This document shows, in pieces, positions 25,536 through 34,977 of a stretch of 64,000 bases of DNA (the first letter of the stretch is position 1; each line of letters starts with the position of its first letter). The notes beneath the pieces were generated by a model that was not told the origin of the DNA, did no database searches, and was given only the letters and a program-made list of their open reading frames with translations. Source of the DNA: Clostridiales bacterium (lineage in GTDB: Bacteria > Bacillota > Clostridia > Oscillospirales > Acutalibacteraceae); the NCBI GenBank assembly GCA_012839185.1, contig DUNU01000014.1, forward strand, positions 112,413 to 176,412. The letters are read 5' to 3'. The position numbers and the translations under genes are program-made.

Positions 25536-27763
25536 ATTTCCATGTCATTTTTCTCGGTCAAAAAATGAAAGAGACCGGTATTTCTGTTGATTTTCTTGTT
25601 GTTTTCAATCATAAATTGAAGACGTTCACTGCTTCCGACTATAATCAGAAGGTTTTTGGCACGGGTAACGCCGGTATAAATAAGATTTCGATATAAAAGT
25701 TGAGTGGGAGCATCAAACAGCGGGATAACTACGGCTGGATATTCACTGCCTTGACTTTTGTGTATTGTAACGGCATAAGCCAATTCGATGTCTTCAAGTT
25801 TGTCCATCGGGTAATGCGTAACACGACCGTCAAAATCAATGGTCATTGTTTTGCTTGCGTGGCTTATCTTGAGAATTCTTCCCATATCGCCGTTATAAAT
25901 ACCCGTACCCATTTCGCCGAGTTTTTCCCACTCCAGGTCGTAGTTGTTTTTCGTCTGCATAATCTTATCCCCGACACGCAAAACACGGGTGGGCATACGA
26001 TGTTCCTGTTTTTTCTCCGAATGGGGATTAAGCAGTTCCTGAAGTTTATTATTGAGTATTACCGTACCGTTTTTGCCTATTTTTGACGGTGTAAGGACTT
26101 GAATATCATCAATCGCATCATAGTCATACGCATCCGGAAGTCGTTGTGAAACGAGTTGTCCGACGGTAGCGGTTACAACATCGGGATTAGTTCGTTCAAG
26201 GAAAAAGAAATCGTTTGTTACATCATCCAATATGGGCATATTTCCGCCGATAATCGAGTGTGCATTGCGAACAATAAGACTGCTGTCCGCCTGTCTGAAT
26301 ATTTCGGTGAGCGTAATAACGGGGAACTGCTCGGAATTTATCATATCATGAAGCACATTTCCGGGACCTACCGACGGGAGTTGATCTGAGTCGCCGACCA
26401 GAATAAGACGTGTACCTATTCTGAGTGCATCAAGCAGAGCATTGAATAAAAATGTGTCAACCATCGACATTTCGTCAATTATAACAACGTCGGCATCAAT
26501 CGGATTGAACACGTTTTTGCAGAAAACAGATTCTTCGTTTTCACTGAATTCCGCTTCAAGAAGGCGGTGGATTGTGCTTGTTTCTTTGTCGGTTACTTCG
26601 GTCAATCGTTTGGCGGCACGACCTGTGGGGGCAGCCAGAACAACGTCCATATTAAGTTCCTCAAAGAGTTTTATCATTCCTTTAAGAGTTGTGGTTTTTC
26701 CCGTACCCGGTCCGCCTGTTAATATGATTATTCCGTTCATTGCTGACGAAATAATAGCCTCCCGTTGTTTTTCTTCATATTCAAAACCGCTTTCGTCACG
26801 CATATTAAATACTTTTTCGCTGACGATTTTTTGTGCCTCATCGTGATTTTCAGCAATAGCGGCAGCAGGGAATTTCAGAAGCATCAGGAGTTTTGCGGCA
26901 ATGCTTTTTTCTGCATTATGTGCTTCATTCGTAAAAACATAGTCAACGCCGTCAAAATTTTCCTGAAGAATGACTTTCTCGTCAATCATTTGGTCAATTG
27001 AATTTGCGGTATCGTCAAATTCGTATTGAAGCATATCAAACGCTGTCTGCACAAGTTCTTTTTTAAGCATACAGGTATGACCGTTATTATAATTATTGCG
27101 AAGTATGGTATCAATACATGCAAAAAACCGGTGGTTTCGCGGAACGGTGTGCGGTACTTCCAGAGCGATTTTTTCACAACGTGCAAAATCAAAACCATAT
27201 ATTTTATTGCAGAGAATATATGGATTAAGTTCGACTATGGTAACGGCATTCGCACCTAATTCTTTGAAAATATTTATGCCTTCGGCGGGAGTAACTCCAT
27301 ATCTTTCCAGACCGAGCATAACATTGCGAATTGCAAATTGGCTCTGAAATTGCATACTGATTTTATCCGCTTTTTCTCTACTTATCCCCTTAATCTGACA
27401 TAGTCTTTCGGGATGGTTTTCAAGAACGTCATAAGCATCATCACCGAATGTTTCTATGATTTTCATTGCTGTTTTTTCACGGACACCGGAAATAATACCC
27501 GACGAGAGAAAACGATAGAGTTGTCCCGATGAATCCTGTAAATTTGAAACATAGGAAATAACGGAAAACTGTTCACCGTATTTGGTATGAGTTGTCCATT
27601 TCCCCGTAAGTTCAAGTCGTTCGCCGACAAAGACATTAGGAAAAATGCCGACACAAGTAATTAACTGTGAGTCGGCAGAAAAATCAAGTACGGTGTAACT
27701 ATTATTTGGATTTTGGTAGGTTATATGCTCAACCGTACCTTTGAGTTTAACCGATTCGTTCAT
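25532..27763 (-). CDS. recD2: ATP-dependent RecD-like DNA helicase (RecD2)
   Basis: 743 residues, SF1B 5'-3' helicase found in bacteria without RecBC. N-terminal OB-like domain (KGTVEHITYQNPNNSYTVLDF), helix-hairpin-helix (SGIISGVREKTAMKIIETFG, LCQIKGISREKADKI), Walker A LTGGPGTGKTTTLKG near residue 350, Walker B VVIIDEMSMVD, LVGDSDQLPSVGPGNVL, then the UvrD-like C-terminal part with AYAVTIHKSQGSEYPAVVIP. Start at 27763 follows AGGAGTATT; an in-frame TTG at 27781 includes that site. The start overlaps the MreB-like gene by 17 bp. Confidence 0.95.
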   Translation of the reverse strand: MNESVKLKGTVEHITYQNPNNSYTVLDFSADSQLITCVGIFPNVFVGERLELTGKWTTHTKYGEQFSVISYVSNLQDSSGQLYRFLSSGIISGVREKTAMKIIETFGDDAYDVLENHPERLCQIKGISREKADKISMQFQSQFAIRNVMLGLERYGVTPAEGINIFKELGANAVTIVELNPYILCNKIYGFDFARCEKIALEVPHTVPRNHRFFACIDTILRNNYNNGHTCMLKKELVQTAFDMLQYEFDDTANSIDQMIDEKVILQENFDGVDYVFTNEAHNAEKSIAAKLLMLLKFPAAAIAENHDEAQKIVSEKVFNMRDESGFEYEEKQREAIISSAMNGIIILTGGPGTGKTTTLKGMIKLFEELNMDVVLAAPTGRAAKRLTEVTDKETSTIHRLLEAEFSENEESVFCKNVFNPIDADVVIIDEMSMVDTFLFNALLDALRIGTRLILVGDSDQLPSVGPGNVLHDMINSEQFPVITLTEIFRQADSSLIVRNAHSIIGGNMPILDDVTNDFFFLERTNPDVVTATVGQLVSQRLPDAYDYDAIDDIQVLTPSKIGKNGTVILNNKLQELLNPHSEKKQEHRMPTRVLRVGDKIMQTKNNYDLEWEKLGEMGTGIYNGDMGRILKISHASKTMTIDFDGRVTHYPMDKLEDIELAYAVTIHKSQGSEYPAVVIPLFDAPTQLLYRNLIYTGVTRAKNLLIIVGSSERLQFMIENNKKINRNTGLFHFLTEKNDMEI

Positions 27764-28721
27764 GGTTAATACTCCTGTCAAGTCCTTTAACGACAGCCAA
27801 TTCGGGGTTGGGGATTATGTTTGTATCGACACCAAGACGGGAAGAAATAAATCTTGAAATTCCGTCAATATTTGCCATTCCGCCGGTCAATGCAATTCCC
27901 CTCATATAAATATCGGAACAAAGTTCAGGTTCAACAAGGGAAAAGTTTTTGCTTATTTCATCACATAGGGTGTTAAGTGTGGTGGAAACAAGCAAGAAAA
28001 TATCAGATGATGAAAGTTCCGTTACCATCGGCAGCTTGGTTTCTGTGTTTATTCCGCTGACTGTTACGGCAACTTCGACATTTTTCGGCGTGGCAGATAT
28101 GAGTGTAAGTTTTGCTTTTTCTGCGGTATTAAAGCCGATAAGACAATTTTTTACGTCTTTGACATATTCGACAATTCTTTCGGTAATTAAATTTCCGCCG
28201 ATTTCAATGTTAAATGAGTTGACTTTCTGACCGCCGGAAAGAACGGCAAACTCGGATTTGCCCGCTCCCATATTTATCACGGCAAAAGCTTTTCGTTCAT
28301 AGAAACCCGCATTTGCACCCATAGCTGCGGCAAAGCCCTCGTCGATAAGTTCAACACTTCTTGCACCGACTTCATTGAAAATATCTATAAGTGTAAGTTT
28401 TTGCAATTCGGTACATTCGCTTTTAATGTTTGCTCTGATTTTTGGCAGTAAAATCGATTTTTTACATATTGTATTGATTACTTCATTGACTAAGAGAAAG
28501 CAGTCGTCATATGAAACAATGTTTCCAGTAACTATCGGTTTTGATATTGTGATTGATGACGGATTCTTGTCAAGATAACTTAAAACATCGCTACCGAAAG
28601 CAATGAGTTTGCCGGTAGCGGTGTCTTTTGCAATAAGGCTTGAGGTGTCAAGAAGCAGTCCCTTTTTATGGGTATATACTCTTAAATTCTCCGAGCCTAA
28701 ATCAATACAAACAGAATTCAT
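27747..28721 (-). CDS. Divergent MreB/Mbl-like actin homologue
   Basis: 324 residues with the actin/Hsp70 ATPase layout: phosphate-1 loop IDLGSENLRVY, interdomain LIDEGFAAAMGANAG (MreB: IEEPMAAAIGAG), phosphate-2 region VINMGAGKSEFAVLSGG, EIGGNLITERIVEYVKD, then LTGGMANIDGISRFISSRLGV and the end PELAVVKGLDR. This matches MreB better than FtsA. In MreB phosphate-2 reads D-x-G-G-G-T-T; here the Asp is Asn and the second Gly is Ala, so ATP hydrolysis may be weak or lost. MreB proteins polymerise under the membrane and guide wall synthesis. Usually mreB lies with mreC/mreD; here neither is present. Possibly a specialised paralogue. Confidence 0.75.
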   Translation of the reverse strand: MNSVCIDLGSENLRVYTHKKGLLLDTSSLIAKDTATGKLIAFGSDVLSYLDKNPSSITISKPIVTGNIVSYDDCFLLVNEVINTICKKSILLPKIRANIKSECTELQKLTLIDIFNEVGARSVELIDEGFAAAMGANAGFYERKAFAVINMGAGKSEFAVLSGGQKVNSFNIEIGGNLITERIVEYVKDVKNCLIGFNTAEKAKLTLISATPKNVEVAVTVSGINTETKLPMVTELSSSDIFLLVSTTLNTLCDEISKNFSLVEPELCSDIYMRGIALTGGMANIDGISRFISSRLGVDTNIIPNPELAVVKGLDRSINHERIG

Positions 28722-28722
28722 T

Positions 28723-30042
28723 CTATGCCGTAAATTCGTAAATCAAACTGTTGCTTGTGTTGGCGTAAGCACTCAAAGCAACAATCTGAACACTGTATTT
28801 TGCTCCTTCGCGAAGTTTTCCCAAATTACATTCATATACGTCTTCTTCAAAGAGATACATATATTTTCCGCTGAAATTATCGGAGAAAACGGGTATGGGG
28901 CCTAAGGTCATGCTGACTTTGTAGCTCTCGACAATAAATCTTGCGTTTGCACCGTCGAATCTTAGGATGGTTTCTCCGTCGTCATTTTTATATGTTTCAA
29001 TATTGTGATTTTCGTTCCAGGTGGGGGCAGTATCACGAGCTTTCATAGTTGAATATGCGTAATCAAAATTCTTGTTTGCAAGACCGGTTAAATAATATTC
29101 ATTTGCAAAGAATTGATCGGTGATTAAGTCGTAGGGCATAATACGAAGATTGCCGTCCTTATCACCTTCAACTATATAAAATTGAGCAGCCTGTCTGTAA
29201 TCATAGGGGAACTGACCTGCAAAGCCGTCAAGTTCGGTTTCAAAATAACTTAAAGTTCCGCAACCCAAAGCGGTATATGAACCCTGCCAGATTGAACGGG
29301 GATCATTTATGGGATAGTGAGAATGTCCGGAGAAATTGACAACTTGCGGATATTTTGTCAATACCGTTGCCGTGTCAAAATCGGACCAGTTGATACTGCC
29401 GTAAATTGTGCCAAAGGGAGCGGGATGCTGAATAACAATTATAGGCTTGTCGGTTTCTTTTGTGGCGGATTTTAGTTCATTGTTGAGCCATGACTTTTTT
29501 CCGCTGAATGTTCTGCCGTTGTCGTCATAAGAAACAGTAATAAAGTGATAGCCGTTAATGACGATATGGTCGTCAAGCTTCTCTCCCAATTTCTCTTCAA
29601 ACATTCTTGCTCCGGCGGAAGCATCAACTGAACGATAAGCAATATATTCGTGATTTCCCGCACTGATTACAAGGTCGGTTGAGTCGGATAAATGAGCATC
29701 AAGGATTGAATTAAATATGTCATATTCTAAATCCAGACCTGTGTCCGTAAAGTCGCCTGCAACACAAAGAGCATCAAAGCCGGTATAATCCTGTGACGCA
29801 CTGTATTCATTCATAAAGTCAATCAGCTTTGCAAAACGAGCACTTTCATTTTCTCCGCCTTCGGTTTTGACATGAACATCCGAGCAGACGGCAAAACGAA
29901 TTACGGGAGTAAAATCATCGGGTGTTTTGGGAAGGTCTGTGTTTTTTGTAACGGGACCTGCAAGAAATGAGGAAGTAATCGTCATAATGATGACGAGCAG
30001 TTTCGCAATAAGAGTTCTGAATAAATTGATAATGGAAATCAT
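28723..30042 (-). CDS. Secreted calcineurin-like metallophosphoesterase
   Basis: 439 residues. N-terminal hydrophobic segment (about residues 8-28), probably a signal peptide or anchor, then the phosphoesterase core: AVCSDVHVK, VAGDFTDTG, SAGNHEY, IVIQHPAPFG and FSGHSHYP, which give a complete two-metal site. The last 100 residues form a beta-rich, fibronectin-like domain (NDDGETILRFDG ... KYSVQIVALSAYANTSNSLIYEF). Substrate unknown. It lies between whiA (9 bp) and the MreB-like gene (1 bp) in the same operon. Confidence 0.85.
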   Translation of the reverse strand: MISIINLFRTLIAKLLVIIMTITSSFLAGPVTKNTDLPKTPDDFTPVIRFAVCSDVHVKTEGGENESARFAKLIDFMNEYSASQDYTGFDALCVAGDFTDTGLDLEYDIFNSILDAHLSDSTDLVISAGNHEYIAYRSVDASAGARMFEEKLGEKLDDHIVINGYHFITVSYDDNGRTFSGKKSWLNNELKSATKETDKPIIVIQHPAPFGTIYGSINWSDFDTATVLTKYPQVVNFSGHSHYPINDPRSIWQGSYTALGCGTLSYFETELDGFAGQFPYDYRQAAQFYIVEGDKDGNLRIMPYDLITDQFFANEYYLTGLANKNFDYAYSTMKARDTAPTWNENHNIETYKNDDGETILRFDGANARFIVESYKVSMTLGPIPVFSDNFSGKYMYLFEEDVYECNLGKLREGAKYSVQIVALSAYANTSNSLIYEFTA

Positions 30043-30051
30043 AGCACTCTC

Positions 30052-30951
30052 CTATTTGAGTAATTTATTTAATCTGTAATTTACTGCCGAGCGAGTCAGA
30101 TTGAACTTCTTGGCTAAATCGTTCAATGTCATCTCGGGGTTTTCGTATTTGAGCATTGCAAGCTCTTGTAAAGACGGTGAAAGATTCTTAAAAGAACCGT
30201 CAGCTAATTTTCTCTTAATCGCTTCGGTATATTTTCCTGATGCATCGGCAGTCCGACCAATGTTGGCAATGTCCAGATTGGTTTTACGTATAACATTATT
30301 TTTTATGTCCTTGCCGATTTTTGTCCGTATTAATTGAATTGCGGCAATATCCGCACCTAAAAGTGCGAGCATCGTTTCAATCGACTGGGAATCTTTGATG
30401 TATAAAAACGGAATACCCTTGCGGTTACCAAGTTTTGCATATATTTCGTGGTCTATAAAATTTTCTTTGTTGTATATATCGGAGCATTCACGAAATACAC
30501 TTAAAAGTCCCTTGGCAATACTGTCACAAACGGAAGAAATTTCAAAATGATAACTTTTTTCGGGATTTGTGATTGTTCCCGATGTTAAAAATGCACCTTT
30601 TATAAAAGCAATTTTACAGCAATCGTTTTCTAAGTTTTCAAAGTTAATGGTGGTTGCTATCGGACGGGAATAACCGCAACAGTTATATATTCCTGTGCAG
30701 GTGCGTTTATTTTCAAGGTATACTGAATAACGACCGCCTTTGGTTGTTATGATTGGAACACTGACACCAAAAACCTCAAACAGCAGACGGGAATATTCTT
30801 CAGCGACTGCTTTGTGTTTTGTCAGAATACCGATTTCTTTCAGAGAGAAACAGTGACCGAAAAGCATCATCGCATAAAGTTGAGCAAATTTGCAACAACC
30901 TTCGCTCTCCTGCCCGACTATTTCTTTTTTGACTTCGGATGCGTATGACAT
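30052..30951 (-). CDS. whiA: DNA-binding protein WhiA
   Basis: 299 residues. N-terminal two LAGLIDADG-homing-endonuclease-like lobes without catalytic residues (SYASEVKKEIVGQ; IAFIKGAFLTSGTITNPEKSYHFEI) and a C-terminal helix-turn-helix (LSPSLQELAMLKYENPEMTLNDLAKKFNLTRSAVNYRLNKL). WhiA regulates sporulation genes in Streptomyces and affects growth and division in Bacillus. Its start overlaps the murB stop (TAATG). In most Firmicutes rapZ and yvcK separate murB from whiA; both are absent here. Confidence 0.95.
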   Translation of the reverse strand: MSYASEVKKEIVGQESEGCCKFAQLYAMMLFGHCFSLKEIGILTKHKAVAEEYSRLLFEVFGVSVPIITTKGGRYSVYLENKRTCTGIYNCCGYSRPIATTINFENLENDCCKIAFIKGAFLTSGTITNPEKSYHFEISSVCDSIAKGLLSVFRECSDIYNKENFIDHEIYAKLGNRKGIPFLYIKDSQSIETMLALLGADIAAIQLIRTKIGKDIKNNVIRKTNLDIANIGRTADASGKYTEAIKRKLADGSFKNLSPSLQELAMLKYENPEMTLNDLAKKFNLTRSAVNYRLNKLLK

Positions 30952-31904
30952 TATTTTAAGTATTTAATCTCGGTTTCGAGAGTAACTCCGTATTTTTCAA
31001 GAACTACTTTCTGAATATGTTTTATCAGCTCAAGAACATCTTTGCAAGTTGCATGATCGACATTTATAATAAAACCTGCGTGTTTTTCGGAGACTTTTGC
31101 ACCGCCGATTTGATAGCCTTTAAGTCCCGATTCTTCAATAAGTTGTCCTGCGAAATATCCGGCGGGACGGCGAAAAACCGAACCTGCACTCGGATATTCA
31201 AGAGGTTGATTTGTCTGACGGCGATTCATAAAATCGTCCATTTTAACCCGAATTTTTGTTTTATCACCGTGTTTCAAAGCGAAATCGGCATAGAGTATGG
31301 TTTCACCCGTACGTTGAAAACGGCTTGCTCTATAACCAAAATCAAGTTCATCGCTTGACAGAATATCAAAGAAATCTTCATCCTGTGCTAAAAAGCAAAC
31401 TCTTGAAAGCACATCGGCAACTTCTCCGTCAAAAGCTCCTGCGTTCATATATACCGCACCGCCGACAGTGCCGGGAATTCCGTAAGCAAATTCAAGTCCG
31501 GTCAATCCTTTTTCGCAGACTGCATTGCATAATTCGGTAAGTTTTGTTCCCGCATAAGCACGAACATTGGTATCATCCAAAAATTCAATTTTTGACAATG
31601 ATTTCCCGAAATGGAATACAGTTTTGTCAAGACCCTTATCGTCAACAAGAATATTGCTGCCGTTACCTAAAATCAATGGTTTTTCGGGTTTTAAAAGCAG
31701 AAGGGCGGAGCAGGCGGCATCAACACTTTCAGGTTGCACAAAAACAGGAACCTTACCACCGATTTTGATGGTGGTATGGTTTTTCATTTCTTCGTCGAAA
31801 AGAACTGTGCATCCGCTTAATTTGAGAATATCATAAACACTTACATTGGAATTTTTTGCGGATTCTCTGATTGTGTTGATATTTTCAATTATTTCATTAA
31901 TCAT
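30951..31904 (-). CDS. murB: UDP-N-acetylenolpyruvoylglucosamine reductase MurB
   Basis: 317 residues, FAD enzyme making UDP-MurNAc in peptidoglycan synthesis. FAD-binding part has HTTIKIGGKVPVFVQP, ILGNGSNILVDDKG and GLEFAYGIPGTVGGAVYMNAGA; the substrate domain has FGYRASRF and PSAGSVFRRPAGYFAGQLIEESGLKG with the catalytic Ser, and a C-terminal Glu in LETEIKYL. The GSVF-RP and YR motifs mark the type II (Gram-positive) enzyme. The Met at 31904 is taken as start, overlapping the ROK kinase by 8 bp; an upstream in-frame ATG at 31937 is buried in that gene. Confidence 0.96.
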   Translation of the reverse strand: MINEIIENINTIRESAKNSNVSVYDILKLSGCTVLFDEEMKNHTTIKIGGKVPVFVQPESVDAACSALLLLKPEKPLILGNGSNILVDDKGLDKTVFHFGKSLSKIEFLDDTNVRAYAGTKLTELCNAVCEKGLTGLEFAYGIPGTVGGAVYMNAGAFDGEVADVLSRVCFLAQDEDFFDILSSDELDFGYRASRFQRTGETILYADFALKHGDKTKIRVKMDDFMNRRQTNQPLEYPSAGSVFRRPAGYFAGQLIEESGLKGYQIGGAKVSEKHAGFIINVDHATCKDVLELIKHIQKVVLEKYGVTLETEIKYLK

Positions 31905-32841
31905 ATAATAAAGCAGCTCCGATAACTCCGGCATCATTGCCGAGTTCGGCTTTACATATCAAGGTTTGTTTTTTGGCGTAAATTGAATATCTTTCACGCT
32001 CTAAAATTCTGCGAATGGGTTCAAGAAGGTTCTCGCCCTCGTTTGCAATACCGCCGCCGATACAAATCATTTCGGGTTGTAAAGCGTTGACGATATTGAT
32101 AATACCGCAGGCAACATAGTTTATGTATCTGTCAACAACATTTTTAGCTGTTGCATCTCCCATACGCATTGCATCGAAAGAAGTTCTGCCGTTAACTTCG
32201 TCAATATTTTTTACAAGTTCCCACATTTTTGAATCGTGGTCGTGACGCATTGCATCCTTAGTTTGTCCGATTAAAGCGGTAGCACTTGCATATTTTTCCC
32301 AGCAGCCTCTTCTGCCGCAGTTGCACTGTTCGCCGTCATATACAATAACATGATGTCCCATTTCTCCGGCGGCATAGTTCATACCGACAACCAATTTTCC
32401 GTCAACGATAATACCACTGCCGACACCTGTGCCCAAAGTGACGGCAACAAAGTTTTTAACACCGTTGCCTGCACCTGCAACTGCCTCACCGAGAGCCGCA
32501 CAGTTTGCGTCATTATCAAGATATACGGTTTTGCCGATACGAGCCTCAAGCATTTCCTTTGCCGGAACTTTGTTAAATTCAAGATTATTTGCAAAATCAA
32601 TATAACCGTTTGCCTTGTTGACTGAACCGGGAGTTCCTACGCCGATGGACTTAACTTCGGAAAGAGGTACACCTGACTTTTCGAGAACTTCCTTGACAAC
32701 TTTTGCTATGTCATCAAAGATTTTTTCCGGCGGACGTGGAATATTTGTCGGGGTTTGAGCCTTTTCAATAATTTTGTTGTTTTCATCAACCAAACCGGCA
32801 ACAATGTTTGTGCCGCCTAAATCTACACCGATGCGATACAT
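31897..32841 (-). CDS. ROK family glucokinase
   Basis: 314 residues. N-terminal ATP-binding IGVDLGGTNIVAGLVD, substrate region SVNKANGYIDFANNLEF and NDANCAALGEA, phosphate-2 VAVTLGTGVGSGIIVDGKL, and the ROK zinc site GHHVIVYDGEQCNCGRRGCWEKYASA (His plus three Cys). No N-terminal helix-turn-helix, so it is a kinase rather than a repressor. The match is closest to the glucokinase group; N-acetylated sugars are also possible. First gene of the seven-gene minus-strand operon, with a clear promoter and ribosome binding site AAGGAG. Confidence 0.92.
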   Translation of the reverse strand: MYRIGVDLGGTNIVAGLVDENNKIIEKAQTPTNIPRPPEKIFDDIAKVVKEVLEKSGVPLSEVKSIGVGTPGSVNKANGYIDFANNLEFNKVPAKEMLEARIGKTVYLDNDANCAALGEAVAGAGNGVKNFVAVTLGTGVGSGIIVDGKLVVGMNYAAGEMGHHVIVYDGEQCNCGRRGCWEKYASATALIGQTKDAMRHDHDSKMWELVKNIDEVNGRTSFDAMRMGDATAKNVVDRYINYVACGIINIVNALQPEMICIGGGIANEGENLLEPIRRILERERYSIYAKKQTLICKAELGNDAGVIGAALLYD

Positions 32842-32873
32842 AAATTTCTCCTTGCGAATATTTAATCTTTTAT

Positions 32874-32902
32874 ATTATAGCATATACAGGTTTTAATTTC
32901 AA
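32874..32902 (-). promoter_or_regulatory. Promoter of the ROK - murB - whiA - recD2 - MATE operon
   Basis: Minus strand: TTGAAA (32902-32897), 17-bp spacer, TATAAT (32879-32874). No other clear promoter or terminator was seen down to 24183. Confidence 0.8.
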
Positions 32903-32971
32903 GTATTTTCTGACTTAATTATTGCATTTTGCAAATATTTTCGGAGAATGACATTAGCATAAGGTTTTGCC

Positions 32972-33000
32972 TTGATTTTTTGTGTTTTTTGATGTAATAT
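32972..33000 (+). promoter_or_regulatory. Probable promoter of glycosidase-like gene
   Basis: TTGATT (32972-32977), 17-bp spacer, TAATAT (32995-33000), 29 bp before the start codon. Confidence 0.55.
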
Positions 33001-33029
33001 AAATATAGTATACGCAAGGGGGAAGGTCG

Positions 33030-34922
33030 ATGTATAAAATATCCGTGCCTATGGTGAGTGATGAAAGGGTAAGAGAGCCACTTATGCTTGAAGAACTGCG
33101 GAAATTTGATGCACAGCGGGTGTTTTTATCCATTGATGTCTATGTTCTTGATGAGAAAAAACGAAAAGAACAGCTTGATAATTTGCGTATAAATTGCGAA
33201 TATCTGAAAAATCTGGGCTATGAAGTCGGTGCTTGGATCTGGACTTTTATGTTTCGGGAAAAACATCCGTTTCGCTCAATGAAAGATTTGAACGGCACAG
33301 AGGTTACTGACAATGTTTGTCCTACGGATGTTGATTTTTGCAAATTTGCAGCCGATTATATCAAAGATATTGCGAAAATCGGCATTGATATGATAATGTT
33401 CGATGACGATTTCCGTTATGGTTTTTTAAGCGATCAGCCCTGTTGTCTTTGCGATGAACATATCGCAAGAATAAACAAGATAACAGGTGAAAACAAAGAT
33501 ATTTCCGAACTGAAAGAGCATATTTTAAGTGGTGGCAGAAATAAATTTCGTGATGCTTGGTTAAAGGTCAACGGCGAGGCTTTTGAGGATTTTGCCCGAA
33601 TTATCAGAAAAGCGGTTGATGAGATAAACAAAAATATCCGTGTGGGTTTTTGTGCCTGTCTTTCGTCCTGGGACATTGACGGCACGTCTCCCGAAAAAAT
33701 ATCAAGACTGCTTGCGGGAAACACGAAACCGTTTTTGCGTCTTATCGGTGCTCCCTACTGGGCTGTCAGTACCTCTTGGGGTTGCTGGTTGCCTGATATT
33801 ATCGAACTTGAACGCATGGAAAGTTCGTGGTGTCGTGCGGATGATATTGAAATTTTTTCCGAGGGTGATGTATATCCGAGACCGAGAAGCATAGCTCCCG
33901 CTTCCTATCTTGAAATTTTTGACACCGCACTTCGTGCCTCCGGTTGTACCGACGGGATATTGAAATACGGGATTGATTACCGTTCAAATCCCGAATATGA
34001 AACGGGTTATGCCCTTCGTCATGTCCGCAATCGGGAGAACTATAAATTGATTGACAAATATTTTGGCGAGAAAACTAACGTAGGTGTTCGGGTATATGAA
34101 TATCCCCAAAAGATTGCCGATATGGTTGCACCGACAGTTGTCAACAAAGAGAATGATTTTATCAAAATGTTTTTCTCAATGGCAGCAAGGACAACCTCTT
34201 GGAATTGTATTCCGACTGTTTATGAAGGGTGGGGGATTGCAGGTATAGCCTTTGATGAAAATGCACGTCATTTGCTCGATTGTGCTTTTGAAAACGGCTT
34301 GATTATTGATATTGCCGCTGCCGAAATTTTGCATTCAAAAGGTGTTGACGTCGGTATTGAAAACTTTGGTGATATGGTTAAGGCAGGGGATGAGAAATTC
34401 CTGAAAAACGGAAATAAAATTTTAACCGGTGGAATTTCGGTTTGCGATATTAAATTAAACGCTAAAGCAGAGATTTTAAGCGAAACCATAACCGAAAACG
34501 GTGCAATTCCGATGTCGTACAGATATGAAAATGCTGATGGACAGCGATTTTTGGTGCTGAATATGAACACAAGAGAGCTTATATATTCAAATCATTTTAC
34601 GATAAATCCCTTGCGACATTATGACAGGGGAAGGCAGATTGTCGATAATATAAAATGGCTCTCCGGTCAGACTTTGCCCGCAACATGTGTCGGACATCCG
34701 TCGTTATATATGCAATGCAAAGAGGGAAACGGTGCCTTGGCGGTCGGTCTTTGGAATGCCTGGGCGGATGAGGTTATTTCTCCCGAAATTAAACTTAATA
34801 AAAGGTATAATGAGATTTCATTTATAAATTGTACGGGCAGTCTGGATGGTGATGTGGTGAGATTAGTGGATATTAAAGCATTTGATTTTGCAGGATTTGA
34901 AGTAAGACAGGTAACATTATAA
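33030..34922 (+). CDS. Glycoside-hydrolase-like protein (TIM-barrel type), family unclear
   Basis: 630 residues, cytoplasmic. The N-terminal 330 residues look like an (alpha/beta)8 glycosidase: YEVGAWIWTF, DMIMFDDDFRYGF (candidate acid Asp residues after a beta strand), VGFCACLSSWDIDG, and EIFSEGDVYPRPRSIAPASYLE. The middle and C-terminal parts resemble the GH42-type trimerisation and beta-sandwich domains (TVYEGWGIAG, RFLVLNMNTRELIYS). I cannot assign a numbered family. It ends just before a strong hairpin. Related functions nearby are rhamnulokinase and the GH95 fucosidase, so a role in using plant or host glycans is plausible but inferred. Confidence 0.6.
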   Translation: MYKISVPMVSDERVREPLMLEELRKFDAQRVFLSIDVYVLDEKKRKEQLDNLRINCEYLKNLGYEVGAWIWTFMFREKHPFRSMKDLNGTEVTDNVCPTDVDFCKFAADYIKDIAKIGIDMIMFDDDFRYGFLSDQPCCLCDEHIARINKITGENKDISELKEHILSGGRNKFRDAWLKVNGEAFEDFARIIRKAVDEINKNIRVGFCACLSSWDIDGTSPEKISRLLAGNTKPFLRLIGAPYWAVSTSWGCWLPDIIELERMESSWCRADDIEIFSEGDVYPRPRSIAPASYLEIFDTALRASGCTDGILKYGIDYRSNPEYETGYALRHVRNRENYKLIDKYFGEKTNVGVRVYEYPQKIADMVAPTVVNKENDFIKMFFSMAARTTSWNCIPTVYEGWGIAGIAFDENARHLLDCAFENGLIIDIAAAEILHSKGVDVGIENFGDMVKAGDEKFLKNGNKILTGGISVCDIKLNAKAEILSETITENGAIPMSYRYENADGQRFLVLNMNTRELIYSNHFTINPLRHYDRGRQIVDNIKWLSGQTLPATCVGHPSLYMQCKEGNGALAVGLWNAWADEVISPEIKLNKRYNEISFINCTGSLDGDVVRLVDIKAFDFAGFEVRQVTL

Positions 34923-34941
34923 AATAAAAGAGAAATAAAAA

Positions 34942-34972
34942 ATTCCCTTGTCCAAACAGAGGACAAGGGATG
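34942..34972. terminator. Bidirectional terminator between convergent genes
   Basis: Stem TCCCTTGTCC/GGACAAGGGA with loop AAACAGA. On the minus strand the stem is followed by AATTTTTTATTTC, on the plus strand by TGTTCTTTT, so it serves the dockerin gene best and possibly both. Confidence 0.88.
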
Positions 34973-34977
34973 TTCTT

